Shown piece after piece: positions 1 to 6,440 of a stretch of DNA of 10,791 bases. Source of the stretch: Sulfurospirillum sp. (GTDB lineage Bacteria; Campylobacterota; Campylobacteria; Campylobacterales; QNZT01); the NCBI GenBank assembly GCA_003978405.1, contig QNZU01000091.1, forward strand, positions 1-10,791. Reading direction: 5' to 3'. Numbering within the stretch: the stretch's first letter is position 1; each line of letters opens with the position of its first letter. The notes below the pieces were generated by a model. That model worked only from the letters and a program-made list of their open reading frames with translations, was not told the origin of the DNA and ran no database searches. The translations under genes were made by a program, and so were the position numbers.

Positions 1-164
1 TTTTGAATCTTTACATCCATAAAGAGTCTGTCTAAAAAAAGTGGCTTTATGTTGTGCTCTTTTACCATATGGTTTATAAAGCTTTTTGTCAACTTGTTTG
101 AGCGAAAATCTTTAGAGTAAAGAGTTGAAAAAGAGATTAAAAATAGAAGGGTTAAAATCTTCAA
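1..164 (-). CDS. Lytic murein transglycosylase, MltB-like, N-terminal fragment (partial)
   Basis: The first 54 codons of a gene that leaves the window on the left. The TTG start at 164-162 is preceded by AGGAG (170-174) with a 5-base gap, which supports this unusual start. The protein opens with Lys2 and a hydrophobic stretch (about residues 3-16) ending near Tyr-Ser-Lys, a typical Sec signal peptide, so the product is exported. The mature start contains a pattern like 'FINHMVKEHNIKPLFLDRLF' (residues 29-48), which matches the opening helices of MltB-family lytic transglycosylases (Phe-Ile-x-x-Met-Val-x-x-His). These enzymes cleave peptidoglycan glycan strands in the periplasm. The catalytic Glu lies beyond the window, so activity cannot be judged. 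It lies 70 bp downstream of gyrA on the same strand, with no clear terminator between. The family call rests on about 35 residues. Confidence 0.6.
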   Translation of the reverse strand, partial: MKILTLLFLISFSTLYSKDFRSNKLTKSFINHMVKEHNIKPLFLDRLFMDVKIQ

Positions 165-234
165 ATAGACTCCTGCCAAATTTTTAGCTTAGTCTATCTG
201 AAAATGATTAATTACAATAGTATGCCAATATCTG

Positions 235-2718
235 TTATTGACCATCTATATTTTCTTCCTCTATATTATCCTCTAAACTATCCTCTTTTGGACATCTGGC
301 AATTGAAGACACGATATCATCTCCCTCAACTCTAACCACAATAACTCCACTGGTATTTCGTCCTGCTTTTCTGATACTTTGCATATCTACTCTTACCATT
401 TTTCCTGTTGAAGTAAGAGCCATTAGATCTTTGACTTCATCTACCAAAACAACACCGACCAAATCTTTGGTTTTTGGTGTAAGCTTCATCGCTATCACAC
501 CTTTACCACCTCTTTTTTGCTCTCGGTATTCACTCGCAACTGTTCGTTTACCTATACCTTTTTCGCTGACTGTTAGTATCTCTTCTTCATCATTATTGAT
601 TACAATTGCACCTACTACGATATCGCCCTCTTCTTTAAATCTGATAGCAGTAACACCTCTTGCGGTTCTTCCTATCTCTCTGGCATCTGTAACTAAAAAT
701 CTTATGCACATTCCCTTTTTGGTTACAACAAAAAGATATCTATCTTCTGGCATTACAATCTTGGCATCAACCAACTCATCACTATCATCCAATGTTATGG
801 CTCTAACACCTACTGATCTGATATTTTTAAACTCATTTAGTTTTGTTCTTTTTACAATACCGTTTTTGGTAAAGAAAGCAAGTGATTTACTCTCATCAAA
901 ATCTGTAGTTGGGATGATCGCTCTTATCTTCTCATCCGGCTGCAAGTTGATTAGATTTACAACTGCTTTTCCTTTGGCTGTCCTGCTACCTTCAGGAATC
1001 TTATAGACTTTTAGCCAGTAAAGTTGTCCGAAATTTGTTACAAACATTAGTGTATCATGAGTATTTGAGACAAAGAAGTTCTCTATAAAATCATCCTCAT
1101 AAGTTGTCAAGGCAGTTTTTCCTTTGCCTCCTCTATTTTGTTTTTCGTACTGTTTTAGAGGAACTCTTTTGATATAGCCTCTGTGAGTGATAGTGACAAC
1201 CATAGGCTCATTTGGAATCAAATCTTCTATATCTATCTCATCATAATCATCAACAATCTCTGTTCTTCTTGGTATGGCAAACTTCTCTTTTATTGCAACA
1301 AGCTCCTCTTTGATGAGCTCATTTAGCAAAGCCTCGCTCTTTAATATACTACTGAGTCTTTCTATCTCAGCCATAAGCTCAGCTAATTCACTCTCGATCT
1401 TTTCTCTCTCAAGACCTGTGAGTCTATGAAGTTTCATATCCAATATTGCAGCTGCCTGGACTTCACTTAGACCAAATTTTGCAACTAGTGATGCTTTTGC
1501 TTCGGCAGTGTCTTTACTAGCACGAATTACTTTAATCACTTCATCGATATTATCAAGAGCAATTTTCAAGCCTTCTAAAATATGGGCTCTTGCCTTTGCT
1601 TTTTCAAGCTCAAAGATTGTTCTTCTGATGATTACAGTCTTTCTATGAGATAAGAATATATCAAGAAGCTCTCTTAGAGTAAAGATTTTTGGCTCTTTGT
1701 TCAAAATAGCAAGTAAGATTATTCCAAATGTCATCTCCATTGTAGTTGACTTAAACAGATGGTTTAAAACAATCTCACTCATCGCATCTTTTTTAAGCTC
1801 AATAACTACCCTGATACCCTCACGATCAGATTCATCTCGCACTTCAGAGATACCTTCAAGCTGTTTATCTCGAACCAAGGCTGCGATATTTTCAATTAGT
1901 TTTGATTTGTTTACCTGATAAGGAAGTTCATCAATGACAATTACCTCTTTGTTTTTCTTCGTTTCAATATGAGTCTTTGCCCTAATTTTGACTCTTCCTC
2001 TACCAGTGGTATAGGCATCTTTGATACCCTTTTTGCCAAAAATTACACCGTTTGTAGGAAAGTCCGGTCCCTTTACAATATCCAAAAGCTGCTCAACTTC
2101 ACAATCAGGCTCTTCTATCATAAGAAGAAGTGCATCTATGAGTTCACCTAGTGAGTGAGGAGGAATATTTGTAGCCATACCGACTGCAATTCCCGAAGAT
2201 CCGTTAAGCAGTAGATTTGGTATCCTTGAAGGCAATACATCAGGCTCACTCAAACTATCATCATAGTTTGGAACAAAATCAACTGTATCTTTATCGATAT
2301 CTCGAAGCAGCTCCTCAGACAACTGAGTCATTCTAGCTTCGGTATATCTCATAGCAGCAGGATTATCTCCATCAATCGAACCGAAGTTTCCCTGTCCATC
2401 AATCAATGGGTGTTGCATAGAAAATGGTTGAGCCATCCTGACAAGTGCATCATATACAGCATTGTCACCGTGTGGATGGTACTTACCTATTGTATCACCG
2501 ACAATCCTGGCAGATTTTTTATATGGTGCTCTTGAGCTTAGATTTAGCTCACTCATAGAAAATAATATTCTTCTGTGAACCGGTTTTAATCCATCTCTTG
2601 CATCTGGTAATGCCCGACCAATGATTACACTCATAGAGTAATCTAAATAACTATCAGAGATTGACTTTTCTATCTCTACATTATCGATATCTTCACTATT
2701 TTCAAAAAGATCTGCCAT
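235..2718 (-). CDS. gyrA: DNA gyrase subunit A
   Basis: Full-length GyrA (827 aa), the breakage-reunion subunit of the type IIA topoisomerase that introduces negative supercoils; it works as A2B2 with GyrB. The winged-helix/tower part holds the catalytic Tyr125 in AAMRYTEARM (121-130). The quinolone-determining segment reads KYHPHGDNAVYDALVRM (79-95): Asn86 sits where E. coli has Ser83, and Asp90 matches E. coli Asp87. A coiled-coil region spans about 360-480. The C-terminal beta-pinwheel (about 500-805) carries a GyrA-box-like QNRGGKG at 527-533 and a second, QKRGGKG, at 734-740. The tail (807-827) is acidic. The ATG at 2718 has AAGG (2727-2730) 8 bases upstream. The 59-bp gap to the upstream comF-like gene holds candidate -10 elements TAAAAT (2758-2763) and TATTAT (2749-2754), so gyrA may have its own promoter. 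The identification is secure. Confidence 0.98.
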   Translation of the reverse strand: MADLFENSEDIDNVEIEKSISDSYLDYSMSVIIGRALPDARDGLKPVHRRILFSMSELNLSSRAPYKKSARIVGDTIGKYHPHGDNAVYDALVRMAQPFSMQHPLIDGQGNFGSIDGDNPAAMRYTEARMTQLSEELLRDIDKDTVDFVPNYDDSLSEPDVLPSRIPNLLLNGSSGIAVGMATNIPPHSLGELIDALLLMIEEPDCEVEQLLDIVKGPDFPTNGVIFGKKGIKDAYTTGRGRVKIRAKTHIETKKNKEVIVIDELPYQVNKSKLIENIAALVRDKQLEGISEVRDESDREGIRVVIELKKDAMSEIVLNHLFKSTTMEMTFGIILLAILNKEPKIFTLRELLDIFLSHRKTVIIRRTIFELEKAKARAHILEGLKIALDNIDEVIKVIRASKDTAEAKASLVAKFGLSEVQAAAILDMKLHRLTGLEREKIESELAELMAEIERLSSILKSEALLNELIKEELVAIKEKFAIPRRTEIVDDYDEIDIEDLIPNEPMVVTITHRGYIKRVPLKQYEKQNRGGKGKTALTTYEDDFIENFFVSNTHDTLMFVTNFGQLYWLKVYKIPEGSRTAKGKAVVNLINLQPDEKIRAIIPTTDFDESKSLAFFTKNGIVKRTKLNEFKNIRSVGVRAITLDDSDELVDAKIVMPEDRYLFVVTKKGMCIRFLVTDAREIGRTARGVTAIRFKEEGDIVVGAIVINNDEEEILTVSEKGIGKRTVASEYREQKRGGKGVIAMKLTPKTKDLVGVVLVDEVKDLMALTSTGKMVRVDMQSIRKAGRNTSGVIVVRVEGDDIVSSIARCPKEDSLEDNIEEENIDGQ

Positions 2719-2777
2719 TTAAAATACCTTCATTTATTTGCTTTACATATAATAGATATTTTATCTAAAATCCACTT

Positions 2778-3353
2778 TCATAACTCTTTGGCATCAGCTA
2801 AACATAGAGCAAACAAAGAATTATGACCAATTTTTTCAAGAGTCGCTCTAGCTTCTAAAATTGTGGTACCAGTTGTTACAATATCATCTACCAATATTAG
2901 GTCTAAGTTGCCTTTTAAATCACTTCTGAATCCTCTTGGATGCTTTAATCTATACTCCAAAGACTTACCGGAATATTTCACACTCTTTGTTGCTTTTAAC
3001 TTTGAGTATAAAGGTATAATATATTTTGATTTTAATGCCCTGTTTAAGATGGCTGTATGTGAATATCCACTCTCAATTTGATCATCAATTGAAATAGAGT
3101 ATACTTTTTTACTAAACTCAAACTCTTTAGCAAATCTTTTAAATGAGTTCTTTGCCATAATGGAGTAGATCTGATGCCCGATAAATTTATGCTTTGTTTT
3201 TAGCAAAAATGAGACCTCATCATAACTGAAAAAGCTATATATCTTAAAGCCGTCAGGCAATTCTCTAACACGAATAGATGGATTTAAAAATAATTTTTGA
3301 CAGGATTTGCATATAAGGGGTAGAGAAAAGTCTTTGCATATTAGACATTTCAA
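2778..3353 (-). CDS. comF: ComF-family phosphoribosyltransferase-like protein
   Basis: A 191-aa protein of the ComF type. The N-terminus has a small zinc-ribbon-like knuckle, Cys3-x2-Cys6 and Cys15-x2-Cys18. The C-terminal half is a type I phosphoribosyltransferase fold with the PRPP-binding loop LILVDDIVTTGTT (152-164), including the two adjacent Asp residues and the TTGTT phosphate loop. ComF proteins are needed for natural transformation in several bacteria, and a ComF-like gene is among the competence factors of Campylobacter (from memory, named ctsW). Their enzymatic substrate is not firmly known. The length is a little short for the family (often 190-240 aa). The start is TTG, with no recognisable Shine-Dalgarno and only 21 bases after the terminator hairpin stem of the preceding gene. 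No in-frame ATG precedes residue 66, and starting there would remove the cysteine knuckle, so TTG is the best choice. gyrA follows on the same strand. Confidence 0.85.
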   Translation of the reverse strand: MKCLICKDFSLPLICKSCQKLFLNPSIRVRELPDGFKIYSFFSYDEVSFLLKTKHKFIGHQIYSIMAKNSFKRFAKEFEFSKKVYSISIDDQIESGYSHTAILNRALKSKYIIPLYSKLKATKSVKYSGKSLEYRLKHPRGFRSDLKGNLDLILVDDIVTTGTTILEARATLEKIGHNSLFALCLADAKEL

Positions 3354-3374
3354 TTTTTGTGATAGGTACCAAAA

Positions 3375-3398
3375 TAGATAGGGAAAAACCCCTATCTA
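3375..3398 (-). terminator. Rho-independent terminator of the repeat lipoprotein gene
   Basis: A perfect 9-bp stem: TAGATAGGG at 3375-3383 pairs with CCCTATCTA at 3390-3398, around a 6-base loop. Read on the minus strand it begins about 19 bases after the stop codon of the repeat lipoprotein gene and is followed by a short U run (3374-3371). On the plus strand no U run follows and no plus-strand gene ends here, so it is called for the minus strand. The U run is only four long, so some read-through into the comF-like gene is likely. Confidence 0.72.
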
Positions 3399-3416
3399 AT
3401 AGTGTAACTGCAAGAA

Positions 3417-4316
3417 TTAGTATCTTACAGATTTACATCTAACTTCTTTCCAAGTAAGAACTGGATCACCAACCTGAACTTTCTTAGTTACAGTTCTGTA
3501 TTGTGCTGGAACTGGAATAGATTTAGTTGATGCTGGTTGCACGATAGTTTTAACTCTTACAGTTTTGTATTGTGCTGGAACTGGAATAGTCTTTGTAGTC
3601 GCAGGTCTGTCAACAACTCTTTTTGTAACAGTTTTGTACTGAGCTGGAACTGGGATAGTTTTTGTAGTTGCTGGAGAAACTAAAACTTTTTTTGTAATAG
3701 TTCTGTATTGTGCTGGTTTATTAACTAGACACATAACCTCACCAGTTGAACCTGGAACTCTATCACAATCACCTGTTGAACAAGCACCATTTCTAGCTCT
3801 GTTACCTTTTTTCCAAGTTGTTGTAGCTGGAGAAACAAGAACTTTCTCTGTTACTGTTTTATATTTTGCAGGAACAGTTACAACTCTCTCAGATGCTGGA
3901 GAAACAAGAACTTTCTCTGTTACTGTTTTATAAGTTGCAGGGATAACTACAATTTTCTCAGATGGCTCTTTTACAAGAACTTTTTGAGTTTTGTATCCAT
4001 ATTTAGCTGGAATTGTAACAAGTTTCTCAGAAGCCTCTTTTACAAGAACTTTCTCTGTTACAGTTTTAAATTTCGCAGGTGTAAGAACTCTAGCATAGCA
4101 GTGTCCTGGCTGAGCATTTGGCGGATACAAAGTGCTTCTCTCTTTTACAATTACCTTTGGTACTTGTACTACCTTTTGAACTACAGGTTTAACTACCTCT
4201 TTTTTTGCAACTTTTGCAACAGTTGTATTACAACTCTTTTTAGGTGCACATCCACTAAAGCCTACTGCTAATACAGCGGCTACCAAAACTGAACTTTTCA
4301 GTGTTAAAATCTTCAT
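3417..4316 (-). CDS. Repeat lipoprotein with eight 23-residue 'KTVTEKVLV' repeats
   Basis: A 299-aa predicted lipoprotein. It opens with a Lys-containing n-region, a hydrophobic segment (about 8-20) and a lipobox-like FSGC with Cys23 as the likely lipidated residue. A Lys/Val-rich linker and a PPNAQPGHCYARVLTP block (65-80) follow. Next come eight tandem 23-residue repeats, consensus PAxYKTVTEKVLVxPAS(E/T)K.(I/V)xV, starting at residues 80, 103, 126, 149, 201, 224, 247 and 270. The alternating hydrophobic pattern suggests beta-strands. Both groups of four repeats end in a Trp-Lys cap: TTTWKK (165-170), then GEVMC196, and LTWKEVRC294. The first cap carries an inserted loop with Cys179 and Cys184. 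Similar repeat proteins, some fused to OmpA-like domains, occur in other proteobacteria as I recall; no biochemical function is known to me. The ATG has a strong AGGAG (4323-4327) and an own promoter, suggesting good expression. A structural or envelope-associated role is inference. Confidence 0.82.
   Translation of the reverse strand: MKILTLKSSVLVAAVLAVGFSGCAPKKSCNTTVAKVAKKEVVKPVVQKVVQVPKVIVKERSTLYPPNAQPGHCYARVLTPAKFKTVTEKVLVKEASEKLVTIPAKYGYKTQKVLVKEPSEKIVVIPATYKTVTEKVLVSPASERVVTVPAKYKTVTEKVLVSPATTTWKKGNRARNGACSTGDCDRVPGSTGEVMCLVNKPAQYRTITKKVLVSPATTKTIPVPAQYKTVTKRVVDRPATTKTIPVPAQYKTVRVKTIVQPASTKSIPVPAQYRTVTKKVQVGDPVLTWKEVRCKSVRY
3447..3716 (-). repeat. Tandem 69-bp coding repeats, array B (repeats 5-8)
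   Basis: Four consecutive 23-codon units (residues 201-290) of the repeat lipoprotein, beginning PAQYRTITKK, PAQYKTVTKR, PAQYKTVRVK and PAQYRTVTKK. They use PAQY plus TTKTIPV, unlike array A, which uses PAKY/PATY plus SEK-type endings. The two arrays therefore diverged after an ancient half-gene duplication, or serve different faces of the protein. Confidence 0.85.
3810..4079 (-). repeat. Tandem 69-bp coding repeats, array A (repeats 1-4)
   Basis: Four consecutive 23-codon units (residues 80-169) of the repeat lipoprotein, with the core (Y/F)KTVTEKVLV in units 1, 3 and 4 and a divergent YGYKTQKVLV in unit 2. Units 3 and 4 are almost identical in DNA, including the exact repeat listed separately. 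Confidence 0.85.
3826..3932 (-). repeat. Exact 38-bp direct repeat, two copies 69 bp apart
   Basis: Bases 3826-3863 and 3895-3932 are identical over 38 bp, beginning GCTGGAGAAACAAGAAC on the plus strand. Both encode YKTVTEKVLVSPA (residues 152-164 and 129-141). The spacing equals one repeat unit. Identity at synonymous positions points to recent unit duplication or gene conversion. Confidence 0.92.
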
Positions 4317-4347
4317 TTTTCACTCCTAATAAATTTTAAGACACACT

Positions 4348-4353
4348 ATTTTA
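4348..4353 (-). promoter_or_regulatory. Candidate -10 promoter element of the repeat lipoprotein gene
   Basis: On the minus strand TGTTAAAAT gives an extended -10 (TG-N-TAAAAT), 31 bases upstream of the ATG. It sits in a T-rich tract, as is usual for Campylobacterota sigma-70 promoters, which lack a conserved -35. Predicted transcription would begin near 4341, giving a short leader that carries AGGAG at 4323-4327. A second TAAAAT at 4333-4338 lies too close to the Shine-Dalgarno to be preferred. Confidence 0.45.
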
Positions 4354-4413
4354 ACAAATAAAACTTAAATTAAGTATGAAATTAGTTTAAAATAGTTAAA
4401 AAATTTCAATTTG

Positions 4414-4932
4414 TTAATTTTTTTCACTGTTTTTGTAAATATTGACATTAAATTTCAAATCAATCTTGTTATCTTTTGATATGAGCTCTATAGGAAAATT
4501 TATCTTTACAACACTATTATATTTATTTAGAGCATCAATAAAATCAAAAAAACTTTTAGGTGATTTTGTAGCTGTAGATGCACTTACATTATACTCTTCA
4601 AAATTAGTGTCTTCATTTTGAGTTTTTATTATTTTCACATCTTTTAAAAATTTTTGAGCATATTGTTTAAAATCATTTAAATCAAAAGGGGTATCAGCCT
4701 TTTTATTTAGTTTTGATTTGCTATCTTTGAAAGCTTCTAATCTCTCCTTTACACTCAACTCTTTTTTTTGAAGATGCAGACTTTTCTCTTTTATATTTTT
4801 TAGATTGGTACTACTTTGTTTGTATGCCTTTATACCAGGAATGATAAAAAGCAACAACAACAGTAAAATAATAACAAGAAAAATCAAAACATAAAGCAAA
4901 AACTTTATAGTACCATTATCATCTTTTGCCAT
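4414..4932 (-). CDS. PilO/GspM-like bitopic membrane protein
   Basis: A 172-aa protein with a short cytoplasmic tail, one strongly hydrophobic transmembrane helix (about 10-33), a Lys/Glu-rich coiled-coil stretch (about 38-75) and a C-terminal domain of about 85 residues (83-168) with alternating helix and strand. It has the size, topology and domain order of PilO, which pairs with PilN in the inner-membrane alignment complex of type IV pili; GspM plays the equivalent part in type II secretion. Primary sequence is poorly conserved in these families, so the call depends on layout and on position directly after a PilN-like gene. The ATG overlaps the upstream gene by 14 bases. The next gene on the same strand is 97 bp away, with no obvious terminator between. 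Function in piliation, secretion or DNA uptake is inferred. Confidence 0.6.
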   Translation of the reverse strand: MAKDDNGTIKFLLYVLIFLVIILLLLLLFIIPGIKAYKQSSTNLKNIKEKSLHLQKKELSVKERLEAFKDSKSKLNKKADTPFDLNDFKQYAQKFLKDVKIIKTQNEDTNFEEYNVSASTATKSPKSFFDFIDALNKYNSVVKINFPIELISKDNKIDLKFNVNIYKNSEKN

Positions 4933-5464
4933 TGTCTATATCCTTATCCTTCTTATATAGTTTTATCTCAGATTTGTTTACCGATACAAACTTATACTTT
5001 CCTACTCTTGGAATAAAATCAAACTTCACATCGCTTTTTACAAAGATTGCTTTTAGTGCAGGTTCAAGAAGTAGTCTATATGCATCTTTGGTACAACTAT
5101 ACCCCTCAAGTCTGAGACTATCTTTTTTCATAAGAACCTTTGAGAGTGTGATTTGATCTGGAATTAGATTAAAAAGATTTTTGATACTGTTGTTTAAAAG
5201 TTTATTTGATTTTTCAGACTCTCTTACAACTACCTGCTTGAATTTTAACTCTTTTAACTCATTTTCAAGTTTTTTTATATGAGCTATCTTTTTTTGATTG
5301 ATTTTTTGAATATCGGCTATCTTCTCATTAAAACCTGAAGTTTTCATTTGTAAAAAGATTCCATATCCTATAACACCAAACAAAACAAATGAAAAAAATA
5401 CAATCCACATTTTTGTGGATTTATCTAGTAATGGTTTATTTCTTGGTTTTTTATAACTATACAT
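4919..5464 (-). CDS. PilN-like bitopic membrane protein
   Basis: A 181-aa protein with a basic N-terminal tail (residues 1-18, many Lys/Arg), one transmembrane helix (about 19-39), a coiled-coil segment (about 45-85) and a C-terminal ferredoxin-like part. That part opens with NLIPDQITLSKVLMKKDSL (99-117), followed by LRLEGYS (117-123). 'L..LIP.xxxL..L.......L.GxS' is the recognisable signature of PilN-type proteins. In type IV pilus systems, the PilN cytoplasmic tail binds PilM and its periplasmic part pairs with PilO. Here the tail is short and lacks an obvious canonical PilM-binding INLLP motif; KPRNKPLLD (6-14) is the nearest counterpart. The ATG overlaps the stop of the PilM-like gene by 8 bases and the 3' end overlaps the PilO-like gene by 14, so the three are probably translated as a unit. 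Confidence 0.65.
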   Translation of the reverse strand: MYSYKKPRNKPLLDKSTKMWIVFFSFVLFGVIGYGIFLQMKTSGFNEKIADIQKINQKKIAHIKKLENELKELKFKQVVVRESEKSNKLLNNSIKNLFNLIPDQITLSKVLMKKDSLRLEGYSCTKDAYRLLLEPALKAIFVKSDVKFDFIPRVGKYKFVSVNKSEIKLYKKDKDIDNGKR

Positions 5465-6440
5465 TATCTAAAGCCTCTTTTATTGAAAGCTCTAAAACCG
5501 CATCACTGATACTGATATTTTCTGCATTTGTATCTAAAAGTAGTTCATTTTCAAGATGCTTTAATATACCGTCATTGATACCACAATCATCATATATCTT
5601 GGTACCGACTATAAATTGACTCTCATAAAGATCATTATCATAAAACTCTTTTAATGATGTATCGATATATTTTATCACTCTCTCATCAGCCTCACTCAAA
5701 TCAAAAGAGTCTTCAAGCAAACTGTTTGCAAAATTACTATCATTGCCTACATCTAAAATATCATCCATACCAAGTTCATCAATATTATCCAAATCAAGCT
5801 CTTCCATCTCATCAATAGTGCTATCACTTGCGGTAGAGTAATCGATATTTAAAAGATCTTCCTCTTTTGTAGTATTAAAAAATGATCCATATAAAAGTCT
5901 GTCATTTTGCATAATCATCATTGTTACACTGTTTTTGGAATATAATATATATAAGATCACATCATCTTTATTGAAGCTCTCTTTTTTCATATCTTTTTGA
6001 AAATAAAAATCAAGTATCAAAAATGGAGAGAAGATAAAATCAAGTCCTGTTTTTGCAAACAGTTTATCAGCCCAGTTTATATCAATATGAGTTGAATACA
6101 TTAAAAATCTTTTATCTTTGCATATCGCTTTAACACTCTTTTGATCAATACTATATAACTCCAGTTTTGAACTATCACACCCAGGTATTACACCCTGCCC
6201 AGATGTGTTTAAAAACAAAGATATATAAGTGTTGTCATACTCATCTTGTAGAGAGTTGATAAAATTTATTATTTTTGCACCGAGTTCATCTTTTGATTTG
6301 AGATCATAGTTGAACTCCTCTTTATGGATTACTTTAGCACCCTTTATCACCTTCTGTTTTATATTACAACTCTCTTCATAGACGATGACAGATATAAATT
6401 GGTGTACTAATCGCTTTTTTAGCGCATTAACCAGACTCAT
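5457..6440 (-). CDS. PilM/GspL-like protein with a large acidic insertion
   Basis: A 327-aa cytoplasmic protein with no transmembrane helix. It lies directly before the PilN-like gene, the place PilM holds in pilMNO operons, and has the mixed beta/alpha texture of an actin-like ATPase fold. Overall motif conservation is weak and I cannot point to a clear phosphate loop, so the assignment is mainly contextual. Residues 192-254 are very acidic (for example DEMEELDLDNIDELGMDDIL, 210-229) and look disordered. After the insert, a helical stretch (about 255-275) leads to QFIVGTKIYDDCGI (275-288), resembling the late beta-strand/Gly segment of PilM-like proteins. The ATG at 6440 is chosen over an in-frame GTG at 6446 because AGGAG (6446-6450) is 5 bases from the ATG but overlaps the GTG. 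It overlaps the recombinase gene by 14 bases and the PilN-like gene by 8. Confidence 0.5.
   Translation of the reverse strand: MSLVNALKKRLVHQFISVIVYEESCNIKQKVIKGAKVIHKEEFNYDLKSKDELGAKIINFINSLQDEYDNTYISLFLNTSGQGVIPGCDSSKLELYSIDQKSVKAICKDKRFLMYSTHIDINWADKLFAKTGLDFIFSPFLILDFYFQKDMKKESFNKDDVILYILYSKNSVTMMIMQNDRLLYGSFFNTTKEEDLLNIDYSTASDSTIDEMEELDLDNIDELGMDDILDVGNDSNFANSLLEDSFDLSEADERVIKYIDTSLKEFYDNDLYESQFIVGTKIYDDCGINDGILKHLENELLLDTNAENISISDAVLELSIKEALDNV

Noticed and set aside
209..230. Sigma-54-like TTGGCA...TTGT motif on the minus strand upstream of the MltB-like gene
   Set aside because: The GG and the downstream G are 9 bases apart, not 10, and the GC of the -12 element is GT, so it does not meet the consensus.
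431..1006. Long plus-strand reading frame opposite gyrA
   Set aside because: It lies wholly within the well-conserved gyrA coding region, has no ribosome-binding site, and its product resembles no family; it is a shadow of gyrA codon use.
3447..4079. CRISPR-like array, because of regularly spaced repeats
   Set aside because: The 69-bp period is in frame and encodes an uninterrupted protein repeat; there are no unique spacers and no cas genes.
3984..4271. Plus-strand reading frame opposite the repeat lipoprotein
   Set aside because: It is antisense to a clear signal peptide and repeats, and its composition (many Tyr/Phe/Ser/Cys) is what the opposite frame of Lys/Val-rich repeats would give.
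4317..4413. Possible terminator after the PilO-like gene
   Set aside because: The region is A/T-rich with only weak, GC-free pairing; no stem convincing enough to call.
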